Translations under genes and position numbers: made by a program | DNA from: Propionicimonas sp. | GTDB taxonomy: Bacteria; Actinomycetota; Actinomycetes; Propionibacteriales; Propionibacteriaceae | Assembly: GCA_031119515.1 (NCBI GenBank) | Contig: JAVHXR010000078.1 | Location: 3,151-9,332 of the forward strand | Reading direction: 5' to 3' | Length of the DNA: 6,182 bases | Shown here: piece after piece, positions 1 to 5,580 of the stretch | How the letters are laid out: the number at the start of each line of letters is the position of its first letter | How positions within the stretch are numbered: position 1 is the first letter of the stretch | The notes under the pieces: generated by a model | What the model saw: only the letters and a program-made list of their open reading frames with translations | Database searches by the model: none | Told to the model about the DNA's origin: nothing

Positions 1-1
1 G

Positions 2-511
2 TCCACCGCCGCCTTCGGCACCGCGCTGCGCGCATGGCACCAGGGCTGGTCGATAGCGGTGTTCCAGTTCGTCAAGTCCCCGCAGTGGCGCAGCGGCGAA
101 CGGGAGGCCTTCGAGGCGCTCGACCGGCTGCACTCCGAGACTGGCGCCGGCGGCCCGGTGAGCTGGCAGGCCGTCGGTGCCGGGCGGACGGCGACCCGCA
201 AGGGCTCCGATGCCGGGGAGCAGCGCGCCGCCGCCACCGAGGCCTGGGCCGAGGTCCGTCGGCGGCTGGAGGCGGAGCTGCACGACCTGTACGTCCTCGA
301 CGAGTTCACCTACCCGCTGGCCTACGGGTGGCTGGACACCGACGAGGTGGCAGCGGTGCTGGCCGGTCGGCCCGGCACCCAGCACGTCATCGTCACGGGA
401 CGCCGCGCCCCCCGGCAGCTGCTCGACCTCGCCACCACGGTCACCGACATGACCAAGGTCAGGCACCCGTTCGACACCGGCCAGAAGGGTCAGGCGGGGA
501 TCGAATGGTGA
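2..511 (+). CDS. cobO: Corrinoid adenosyltransferase (cob(I)yrinic acid a,c-diamide adenosyltransferase), 5'-truncated by window edge
   Basis: CobO transfers the 5'-deoxyadenosyl group of ATP to the Co(I) corrinoid, giving the adenosylated a,c-diamide in the cytoplasm. The visible part is 169 residues. It opens with STAAFGTALRA, the last residues of the GKGKS-T P-loop typical of the family, so about 30 N-terminal residues lie left of the window. Family marks follow: GWSIAVFQFVKSPQWRSGE after the P-loop, LDEFTYPLAYGWLD (Walker B-like Asp-Glu), then HVIVTGRRAP and the C-terminal MTKVRHPFDTGQKGQAGIEW signature. The TGA stop at 509-511 lies inside the ATGGTGA overlap with the next gene, which implies translational coupling in a cobO-cobB operon, as in mycobacteria. 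The reading frame is intact. The family call is secure; only the true start is unseen. Confidence 0.95.
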   Translation, partial: STAAFGTALRAWHQGWSIAVFQFVKSPQWRSGEREAFEALDRLHSETGAGGPVSWQAVGAGRTATRKGSDAGEQRAAATEAWAEVRRRLEAELHDLYVLDEFTYPLAYGWLDTDEVAAVLAGRPGTQHVIVTGRRAPRQLLDLATTVTDMTKVRHPFDTGQKGQAGIEW

Positions 512-2937
512 GCCTGCCGCGGCTGGTGGTGGCCGCCGCCGCGTCGTCGGCGGGCAAGACCACGATCGCGACCGGCCTGATGGCGGCGCTCACCCGGCAG
601 GGACGGACGGTGGCCGGCTTCAAGGTCGGGCCGGACTTCATCGATCCCGGCTACCACGCCCTCGCCACCGGCCGGCCGGGCCGCAACCTCGACCCCGTCC
701 TGACCAGCGAGGAACTCGTGCCGGCGCTGTTCCAGCACGGCGCGCTACGGCCGTCGCCTGCCGACCTGGCGATCGTCGAGGGGGTGATGGGGCTGTTCGA
801 CGGCAGGCTCGGCAGCGACGGCTTCGGCTCGACCGCCCACGTCGCCCGGCTGCTGGACGCCCCGGTGGTGCTGGTGGTGGACGCCGCCGGCAGCTCCCGG
901 ACGGCGGCGGCCGCCGCCCTCGGCCTGCGCGCCTTCGACCCGCGTGTCCGGGTCGCAGGGGTGATCGTCAACCGGGTGGCCAGCGCCCGGCACGGGGCCG
1001 AGCTCGCCCGGGTGTTCGAGCAGGCCGGCCTGGCCGTCCTGGGAATCGTGCCGCGCAACCCGCTCATCGCAGCGCCCTCGCGGCACCTCGGCCTCGTGCC
1101 CGCCGCGGAGCGCCTGGAGTCGGCGGCCACGATAGACGCCCTCGCCGAGCACCTCGCCGGCCACGTCGACCTGAGAGCCGTCGGCGAGCTCGCCGCGACC
1201 GCGCCGGACCTGGCAGGCGAGCCCTGGCGGCCCGGCGAGGTCGTCCGCCGGGTCGACCGGGCCCCGCTGGTGGGGGTGCTGGCCGGCCGTGCGTTCACCT
1301 TCCGCTACCCCGAGACCACCGAGCTGCTCGAAGCCGCCGGCTGTCGCGTGGTCGAGATCGACCCGCTGGCCGACAGGTCGCTGCCCGCCGGAATCGCCGC
1401 GCTCTACGCCGGCGGCGGCTTCCCCGAGATCCACGCCGTGGAGCTGAGCGGGAACGCCCCGCTTCGCGGAGAGCTCGCGACCGCCATCGCCGACGGCCTG
1501 CCGACCGTGGCCGAGTGCGCCGGCCAGCTCTACCTCGGCCGCCACCTGGACGGCCACCCGATGGTCGGGGCGATCCCGGCGACCGCCCGCATGACACCGC
1601 GGCTGACCCTCGGCTACCGCGCCGCCACCGCTGCCGCCGACACCCTGGTCGCGGCGGCCGGCACCGCGGTCACCGGCCACGAGTTCCACCGCACCCACAC
1701 CCTTCCGGCCACCACCACCCCGGCGTGGGCCTGGGACGGCCGCACCGAGGGCTTCTCGCTCTCCCCCGGCGGTGGCTCACCGAGCCTGCACAGCTCGTAC
1801 CTGCACGTCCACTGGGCCGGGCACCCGGGACTCGCCGAGAGCTTCGCCGACGCCGCCGGCCGGTTCGCCGGCGGCAGCGGTGGCCGCGCGCCCGTCCTCG
1901 CCGCGACCGACGGGATCGACCTGCGGCACCACGGCGATCGGGACCTCGCGCCGGGCCTGGTGGACCTGGCGGTGAACGTCCGCTCGACCCGGCCGCCACA
2001 GTGGCTGGCCGGGGAGATCACCCGGCTGACCCGTCCGCTCGGCGCCTACCCTGACGCCGGCGCGGCGCGGGCGGCGATCGCCGCCCGGCACGGCGTCGAC
2101 CCGGCCATGGTGCTGCCGACCTCCGGAGGCGCGGAGGCGTTCAGCCTGATCGCCCGCAGCCTCCCGATGGCGCACCCGATGGTGGTCCATCCGCAGTTCA
2201 CCGAACCGGAGCTCGCCCTGCGCAGCGCGGGCGCGGCGGTCCAGCGCTGGCTGCTGCCGGTCACCACCGGCGCCGGAGCGCCGGCCCTGGGCGACCTGCC
2301 CGCGTGGGCGGACGCGGTGTTCGTCGGCAACCCGACCAACCCGACCGGCTGGCTGCACCCGCGCGCGGCATTGCTCGCGGCCGGCCAGGGACGGCTGCTG
2401 GTGGTCGACGAGGCGTTCATGGACGCCACCGACGAGACCGAGTCGCTCATCGAGGACTCGATGCCGGGCCGGCTCGTGCTGCGGTCGCTGAGCAAGACCT
2501 GGGGGCTGGCCGGGCTGCGGGTCGGCTACGTGGTCGGCGACCCCGCGCTCCTCGAGCGCCTGGAACACGCCCAGCCGCCGTGGTCGGTGTCCTCCCCTGC
2601 CGTCGCGGCCATGATCGCCACCGGCACCCCGCGGGCGCTCGCCGAAGCGGCCTCCGGGTACGCCGGCCTGGTCTCCCGTCGGGAGCGGTTCGCCGCCGAC
2701 CTGGCCGCCGCCGGCTTCCCCACGGTGGCCTCCAGCGCCCCGTTCCTGCTGGTGGACACCTCGGCCTGCGGCCCGGCCTCGGTGCGCCCGGCGCTGGCGG
2801 CAGCCGGTTACGCCGTCCGCCGCGGGGAGACCTTCCCAGGGCTCGGGACAACCTGGATCCGGGTCCGGGTCCCGGACAGCTGGGACGGCTTCGTCGCCGC
2901 GCTGGCAGCGCTCCGGGCCCCGGTCAGCGCAGGCTGA
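505..2937 (+). CDS. cobB-cobC: Fusion of (hydrogeno)cobyrinic acid a,c-diamide synthase (CobB/CbiA) with CobC-type L-threonine-O-3-phosphate decarboxylase
   Basis: This is one uninterrupted frame of 810 residues. Residues 1-455 are a full CobB/CbiA, which amidates the a and c carboxylates using ATP and glutamine. They show the P-loop SSAGKTT (14-20), KVGPDFIDPGYH (40-51), VEGVMGLFDG (91-100), GGGFPE (303-308), the glutaminase nucleophile Cys338 in AECAGQLYLG, GHEFHRT (391-397) and SYLHVHW (431-437). After a Gly-rich linker (about 455-465), residues 473-810 are a full fold-type I PLP enzyme of the CobC/Rv2231c kind, which should make (R)-1-amino-2-propanol phosphate. They show LRHHGD (473-478), NPTNPTG (609-615), PLP-ring Asp635 in VVDEAF, Schiff-base Lys664 in SLSKTWGLAGLRVGY, Arg672, and Arg786 near the C terminus. 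ATG505 is chosen because CobB homology begins there, GGCGGGG precedes it by 5 nt, and upstream in-frame codons lie inside cobO. CobB and CobC are usually separate genes. Joint activity is inferred. Confidence 0.93.
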   Translation: MVSLPRLVVAAAASSAGKTTIATGLMAALTRQGRTVAGFKVGPDFIDPGYHALATGRPGRNLDPVLTSEELVPALFQHGALRPSPADLAIVEGVMGLFDGRLGSDGFGSTAHVARLLDAPVVLVVDAAGSSRTAAAAALGLRAFDPRVRVAGVIVNRVASARHGAELARVFEQAGLAVLGIVPRNPLIAAPSRHLGLVPAAERLESAATIDALAEHLAGHVDLRAVGELAATAPDLAGEPWRPGEVVRRVDRAPLVGVLAGRAFTFRYPETTELLEAAGCRVVEIDPLADRSLPAGIAALYAGGGFPEIHAVELSGNAPLRGELATAIADGLPTVAECAGQLYLGRHLDGHPMVGAIPATARMTPRLTLGYRAATAAADTLVAAAGTAVTGHEFHRTHTLPATTTPAWAWDGRTEGFSLSPGGGSPSLHSSYLHVHWAGHPGLAESFADAAGRFAGGSGGRAPVLAATDGIDLRHHGDRDLAPGLVDLAVNVRSTRPPQWLAGEITRLTRPLGAYPDAGAARAAIAARHGVDPAMVLPTSGGAEAFSLIARSLPMAHPMVVHPQFTEPELALRSAGAAVQRWLLPVTTGAGAPALGDLPAWADAVFVGNPTNPTGWLHPRAALLAAGQGRLLVVDEAFMDATDETESLIEDSMPGRLVLRSLSKTWGLAGLRVGYVVGDPALLERLEHAQPPWSVSSPAVAAMIATGTPRALAEAASGYAGLVSRRERFAADLAAAGFPTVASSAPFLLVDTSACGPASVRPALAAAGYAVRRGETFPGLGTTWIRVRVPDSWDGFVAALAALRAPVSAG

Positions 2938-3661
2938 GCACCCACTCCGCAGCCGCCTCGGCCGAGTCCACCCGTTCCACCCCTGCCGGGTCGGGCGGGC
3001 GGGCGACCACGACCACCGGCACCCCGAGTTCGGCGGCCGCGTCCAGCTTGGCCGCGGTGTGGCCGCCGCCGGAGTCCTTGGTGACCAGGACGTCGATCCG
3101 CCGGTCGCGCATCAGTTCCAGCTCGTCGGCGAAGTCGAACGGACCCCTGGCGTACAGCACCTCCCAGGTCTCCGGCACCGCCACCTCCGGGTCCTCCACG
3201 ACCCGCAGCAGCACGTAGCGGTCGTCCCAGTCGGTGAACGCCGGAACTCCCTGCCGGCCGGTACTCAGGAAGACGCGCCGGCCGAGCCCTTCGGCGGCAC
3301 GCCTGGCAGCGGCCAGGTCGGTCACCCAGTGCCAGTCGGAGGAGTCCGGACGGCGCCGCCAGCCCGGGCGCGAAAGTCGCAGCAGCGGTGTCCCGGTCTG
3401 CGCGCAGGCTGCCGCGGCATGGGCGGTGATCCGGGCGGCGAACGGGTGGGTGGCGTCGACGACGGCGCTGACGGACTCCGCGTTCAGGTAGCCGGCCAGG
3501 CCCGCCACCCCGCCGAACCCGCCGGTGCGGACCTCGCCCACCGGGAGCTCCCGGGTCCTGACCACGCCCGCCAGCGAGGTCACCGCGGACACCCCGGCCT
3601 GCGCCAGCAGTTCTGCCAGCTGCCGGGACTCCCCCGTCCCGCCCAGTACCAGCACCGTCAT
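2924..3661 (-). CDS. cobK: Precorrin-6A reductase (precorrin-6X reductase)
   Basis: CobK reduces precorrin-6A (6X) to the dihydro form with NADPH, midway through corrin ring assembly in the cytoplasm. The protein is 245 residues, the usual CobK/CbiJ length. It shows the N-terminal nucleotide-binding LVLGGTGESRQLAELL (4-19), DATHPFAARIT (69-79), LLRLSRPGW (93-101), FLSTGRQG (131-138), VLYARGPF (168-175) and VTKDSGGGHTAAKL (193-206) followed by GVPVVVVARPP. ATG at 3661 is preferred over an in-frame ATG at 3679 because homology begins at once and GGAAGGGG sits 5 nt before it. Its ATG overlaps the cobD stop as ATGA, so the two are likely co-translated. Its 3' end overlaps the end of the oppositely oriented cobB-cobC gene by 14 nt. 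The anaerobic equivalent CbiJ is close in sequence; I choose CobK from context. Confidence 0.94.
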   Translation of the reverse strand: MTVLVLGGTGESRQLAELLAQAGVSAVTSLAGVVRTRELPVGEVRTGGFGGVAGLAGYLNAESVSAVVDATHPFAARITAHAAAACAQTGTPLLRLSRPGWRRRPDSSDWHWVTDLAAARRAAEGLGRRVFLSTGRQGVPAFTDWDDRYVLLRVVEDPEVAVPETWEVLYARGPFDFADELELMRDRRIDVLVTKDSGGGHTAAKLDAAAELGVPVVVVARPPDPAGVERVDSAEAAAEWVLSLR

Positions 3662-4596
3662 CGTCGCCCCTTCCGCCATGCCAACCCGACGGCGACGGCC
3701 ACCGCCGCCGCCGAAACCACCCGCGCCAGCCGGACGCCGCGCTCCAGGTCCTTCGGGCTGGGGGCCGGCCCGTCACCGAGTTCGCCGCGGTCCTCGACCA
3801 CCCCGTCGTAGGTGTTGGTGCCACCCAGGGTCACCCCGAGCGCACCGGCGAACGCCGCCTCCACCACGCCGCCATTCGGGCTCGGGTGCGCGGCGGCCTG
3901 GCCGGTCACCGCCGCCGTCGCGTCGCCCGGCCGTCCCCCCACCGTGGGGGCGGCGATCGCGGCGAGCGCACCGGTCAGGCGGGCCGGGAGCCAGTTCGCC
4001 ACGTCGTCGGCGCGGGCGGCCGCCCAGCCGAAGTTGCGGTAGCGCCGGTTCCGGTACCCGACCATCGCGTCCAGGGTGTTCACGGCGCGGTAGGCCAGCA
4101 GCCCCGGAACGCCGGCGACGGCACCCCACAGCAGCGGCGCCACCACGGCATCGGAGGTGTTCTCCGCCACCGATTCCAGGGTGGCGCGGGCGACCTGGTC
4201 GGCGTCCAGCCCGGCGGGGTCGCGACTGACCAGGCGCGGGAGCAGGGCGCGCGCCGCGTCCAGGTCGCCGGCCGACAGGCAGTCCGAGATCGCATCCGCC
4301 TCGCGGCTCAGCGACCGGCCGCCGAGCACCGTCCAGGTGGCCACCGCGGTGACCGCCACGGTGGCGGCGGCGTTACCCCGGCAGGCCCGTTGGAGCACCC
4401 AGCCGAGGCCGGCGGCGCCACCAGCGAGGGACGCGGCGAACACCACCCCGGAGCGGCGGTCATCGGCGTACACCTGCTGCTCGAGAGCGGTCGCGAGCCG
4501 GCCGAAGCCGGCCACCGGATGGTAGCGGGCAGGGTCGCCGAGCAGGCGGTCGGCCGCCCATCCCAACGCCAGCCCGAGAGCGGTCGCAGTGGTCAT
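3658..4596 (-). CDS. cobD: Adenosylcobinamide-phosphate synthase, integral membrane (CobD/CbiB)
   Basis: CobD/CbiB condenses adenosylcobyric acid with (R)-1-amino-2-propanol phosphate (or aminopropanol) at the inner membrane. The 312 residues match the usual length of about 310-320. Signatures are DRLLGDPARYHPVAGFGR (16-33), RSLSREADAI (94-103), SRDPAGLD (124-131), ESVAENTSDAVVAPLLW (141-157), YRAVNTLDAMVGYRNRRY (169-186), WAAARADDVANWLPARL (191-207), and HPSPNGGVVEAAFAGALGV (237-255) followed by LGGTNTYDG. Hydrophobic stretches near 1-19, 51-70, 78-93, 151-168, 246-258 and 291-306 fit a polytopic membrane protein. ATG4596 is chosen because GGGTGA lies 8 nt upstream. A GTG at 4608 would add four residues and cannot be excluded. 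It is transcribed away from the riboswitch and leads into cobK. Its substrate is the product expected of the CobC half of the fused gene. Note the naming clash: Salmonella CobD is a different enzyme, equivalent to CobC here. Confidence 0.93.
   Translation of the reverse strand: MTTATALGLALGWAADRLLGDPARYHPVAGFGRLATALEQQVYADDRRSGVVFAASLAGGAAGLGWVLQRACRGNAAATVAVTAVATWTVLGGRSLSREADAISDCLSAGDLDAARALLPRLVSRDPAGLDADQVARATLESVAENTSDAVVAPLLWGAVAGVPGLLAYRAVNTLDAMVGYRNRRYRNFGWAAARADDVANWLPARLTGALAAIAAPTVGGRPGDATAAVTGQAAAHPSPNGGVVEAAFAGALGVTLGGTNTYDGVVEDRGELGDGPAPSPKDLERGVRLARVVSAAAVAVAVGLAWRKGRR
3667..3674 (-). promoter_or_regulatory. Shine-Dalgarno of cobK, decides start at 3661
   Basis: Read on the minus strand this is GGAAGGGG, 5 nt before ATG3661 and within the end of cobD. 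It lies downstream of the alternative ATG at 3679, so it favours the 245-residue start and coupling through the ATGA overlap. Confidence 0.7.
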
Positions 4597-4601
4597 TTGG
4601 C

Positions 4602-4629
4602 TTGTCACCCGATTCCCGTCGAGTACTAC
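4602..4629 (+). promoter_or_regulatory. Candidate promoter for riboswitch-cobI-cobM transcript
   Basis: TTGTCA (4602-4607) resembles a -35 hexamer and TACTAC (4624-4629) is an imperfect -10, with a 16-nt spacer. A start 7-10 nt downstream would fall near 4636-4640, just where the aptamer should begin, and that position is the main support. The -10 lacks the usual final T. On the minus strand CTGGCA, a 17-nt gap and TAGTAC use almost the same central bases and could serve cobD. Both are motif guesses. Confidence 0.3.
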
Positions 4630-4644
4630 ATCGTGTCGTCGAGT
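4617..4644. repeat. Direct repeat CGTCGAGT, two copies 20 bp apart
   Basis: CGTCGAGT occurs at 4617-4624 and again at 4637-4644, a 20-bp offset or about two DNA turns. The copies flank the GTACTAC core that carries the possible divergent -10 elements. This geometry suits an activator or repressor binding one DNA face, but an 8-bp repeat in GC-rich DNA can arise by chance. Confidence 0.5.
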
Positions 4645-4790
4645 GTGCCAGACTGGCCCCCGGACGCAGCAACGGGCTGAGGAACTCCGGTGGGCCGCAA
4701 GGCGAATCCGGGGCGGTCGCGCCACTGTGACCGGAGTGATCCGGGAGCCAGGAACTCACCGTTGCCGCCGAGCGATCAACCATCGGGCGC
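4640..4790 (+). ncRNA. Cobalamin riboswitch (AdoCbl-type leader, RF00174 class)
   Basis: This is a cis-acting RNA in the cobI leader that binds adenosylcobalamin and normally lowers expression of the gene behind it. Conserved blocks appear in the correct order: GCTGAGGAACTCCGGTG (4676-4692), GAATCCGG (4704-4711), a GGCG-gtcg-CGCC hairpin (4712-4723), the invariant ACTGTGA (4724-4730), a CCGG-agtgat-CCGG hairpin (4731-4744), then the B12 box GAGCCAGGAACTC (4745-4757). A possible P3 pairs GCCC (4656-4659) with GGGC (4674-4677). The loop of the GGTG...GAATCC arm carries a GCC-GCAA-GGC hairpin (4694-4703). No U-tract follows, so control is probably at translation, through the Shine-Dalgarno 40 nt past the B12 box. 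The outer limits are approximate; a small hairpin CGAT-caacc-ATCG (4773-4785) may be part of the expression platform. Confidence 0.92.
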
Positions 4791-4797
4791 GGAACCT

Positions 4798-4804
4798 GAG
4801 GAGG
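4798..4804 (+). promoter_or_regulatory. Shine-Dalgarno of cobI, decides TTG start
   Basis: GAGGAGG is a near-perfect anti-16S match, 5 nt before TTG4810. No ATG or GTG in frame lies between it and the first conserved CobI residues, so it fixes the TTG start. Its last two bases are within GGCTCC (4803-4808), which is complementary to GGAGCC (4744-4749) in the riboswitch B12 box. Confidence 0.8.
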
Positions 4805-4809
4805 CTCCA

Positions 4810-5580
4810 TTGGACGCACCTGCCCCTGCCGGCACCACCCCCACCCTGATCGGGGTCGGGGTCGGCCCGGGTGACCCCGACCTGATCACCGTCAAGGCGC
4901 TGGACGCCCTGGGGCGGGCCGACGTCGTGCTCGTGCCCGCCACCGACACCGGGACGGACGAGACCGGCCGGGCCGAGCAGGTCGTGCTGGCCGCGTGCCC
5001 GGGGGTGGCCGGACGGATCGAGCGGGTGCCGTTCAGCATGGCCCAGCGGCAGGGCGTCGGCGCCCGGCGGCTCGAATCGTGGCAGGCCTCGGCGCGGGCG
5101 GCGGAAGCCGCATTCGCCCGCGGCGCCGGCACCGTCGCGTTCGCCACCGTCGGCGACCCCAGCGTCTACTCCACCTTCTCCTACCTGGCCGCCCACGTCC
5201 GGGCCGCGGTCGCGGGCCTGGAGGTGCAGGTGGTGCCGGGGATCACCGCTATGCAGGCACTCGCGGCGGCCAGCCGGATCCCGCTGGTCGAGGCCCAGGA
5301 GGTGCTGACCCTCGTCCCTGTCACCGCGGGACTGGAGACCGTGCAGGCCGCTCTCGCACACTCCGACACCGTCGTCGCCTACAAGGGCGGACGGCATCTG
5401 CCCGCGCTGCTCGACCTCGTCCGTGGCGCCCGTCCGGACGCGGTCGGGGCGCTCGGGGTGGACATCGGACTGCCCGGCCAGCGGGTGATCGCGCTGGCCG
5501 ACCTGGGCGACACCCCCGAGCCCTACTTCTCGACCCTGCTGGTGGCACCGGCACGTACCCGAACCGGAGGACGACTGTGA
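4810..5580 (+). CDS. cobI: Precorrin-2 C20-methyltransferase
   Basis: CobI transfers a methyl group from S-adenosylmethionine to C20 of precorrin-2, giving precorrin-3A, the first committed step toward the corrin ring. The 256 residues fit the family. It has the tetrapyrrole-methylase fold marks: GVGVGPGDPDLITVKAL (15-31), LVPATD, FSMAQRQGV, VAFATVGDPSVYSTFSYL (109-126) and VVPGITAMQALAAAS (141-155), then AQEVL and VVAYKGGR (compare VVLMK-x-GR in relatives). The DPSVYSTFSYL loop is the C20-methylase form, distinct from DPSIYG in CobM. The start is TTG4810, set by GAGGAGG 5 nt upstream; GTG4690 is rejected because it lies in the aptamer. The stop overlaps the cobM start as GTGA. It is preceded by a cobalamin riboswitch, so expression should fall when adenosylcobalamin is plentiful. 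Unlike the mycobacterial CobIJ fusion, this CobI stands alone. Confidence 0.94.
   Translation: MDAPAPAGTTPTLIGVGVGPGDPDLITVKALDALGRADVVLVPATDTGTDETGRAEQVVLAACPGVAGRIERVPFSMAQRQGVGARRLESWQASARAAEAAFARGAGTVAFATVGDPSVYSTFSYLAAHVRAAVAGLEVQVVPGITAMQALAAASRIPLVEAQEVLTLVPVTAGLETVQAALAHSDTVVAYKGGRHLPALLDLVRGARPDAVGALGVDIGLPGQRVIALADLGDTPEPYFSTLLVAPARTRTGGRL
5566..5570 (+). promoter_or_regulatory. Shine-Dalgarno of cobM, decides GTG start
   Basis: GGAGG lies 6 nt before GTG5577, inside the last codons of cobI. It supports initiation at the GTGA overlap rather than at later in-frame codons. Confidence 0.7.

Larger units (their letters stand above)
4597..4809. other. Divergent intergenic regulatory region between cobD and cobI
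   Basis: These 213 nt hold no convincing gene. Reading on the plus strand: a short A/T-richer promoter-like patch with an 8-bp direct repeat (about 4600-4645), a cobalamin riboswitch aptamer (about 4640-4790), then a strong Shine-Dalgarno (4798-4804) before cobI. Open frames that cross it, such as the cobI frame extended to a GTG at 4690, run through conserved aptamer bases and are not genes. Confidence 0.85.

Noticed and set aside
34..504. In-frame 5' extension of the cobB-cobC gene (would give 967 residues)
   Set aside because: It overlaps cobO in another frame, shows no family similarity, and is an Arg/Pro/Ala-rich high-GC shadow. CobB homology starts at ATG505.
745..1698. 317-codon minus-strand open frame
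   Set aside because: It lies wholly antisense to cobB, has low-complexity Gly/Arg/Val composition and no recognisable domain; it is a GC-driven shadow.
2957..2966. Perfect palindrome CTCGGCCGAG near the convergent junction, possible terminator
   Set aside because: It is inside cobK coding sequence, leaves no loop, and is not followed by a T-tract on either strand.
2304..3218. 304-codon plus-strand frame spanning the cobB-cobC/cobK junction
   Set aside because: Its composition is Arg/Gly/Ala-rich and motif-free, and it crosses two well-supported genes in a wrong frame.
2808..3824. 338-codon minus-strand frame over cobK
   Set aside because: It is out of frame with cobK, repetitive in Arg/Gly, and no family is recognisable.
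4647..4657. GCCA-gac-TGGC inverted repeat as an operator or terminator
   Set aside because: It lies at the 5' edge of the riboswitch, is only 4 bp per arm, and is better viewed as part of the leader fold or chance.
3886..4680. 264-codon plus-strand frame antisense to cobD running into the riboswitch region
   Set aside because: It has shadow composition and the cobD frame on the other strand is unambiguous.
4690..4809. GTG4690 as start of cobI, adding 40 residues
   Set aside because: The codon sits inside the conserved GGTG element of the aptamer, the added residues have no homology, and TTG4810 has an ideal Shine-Dalgarno.
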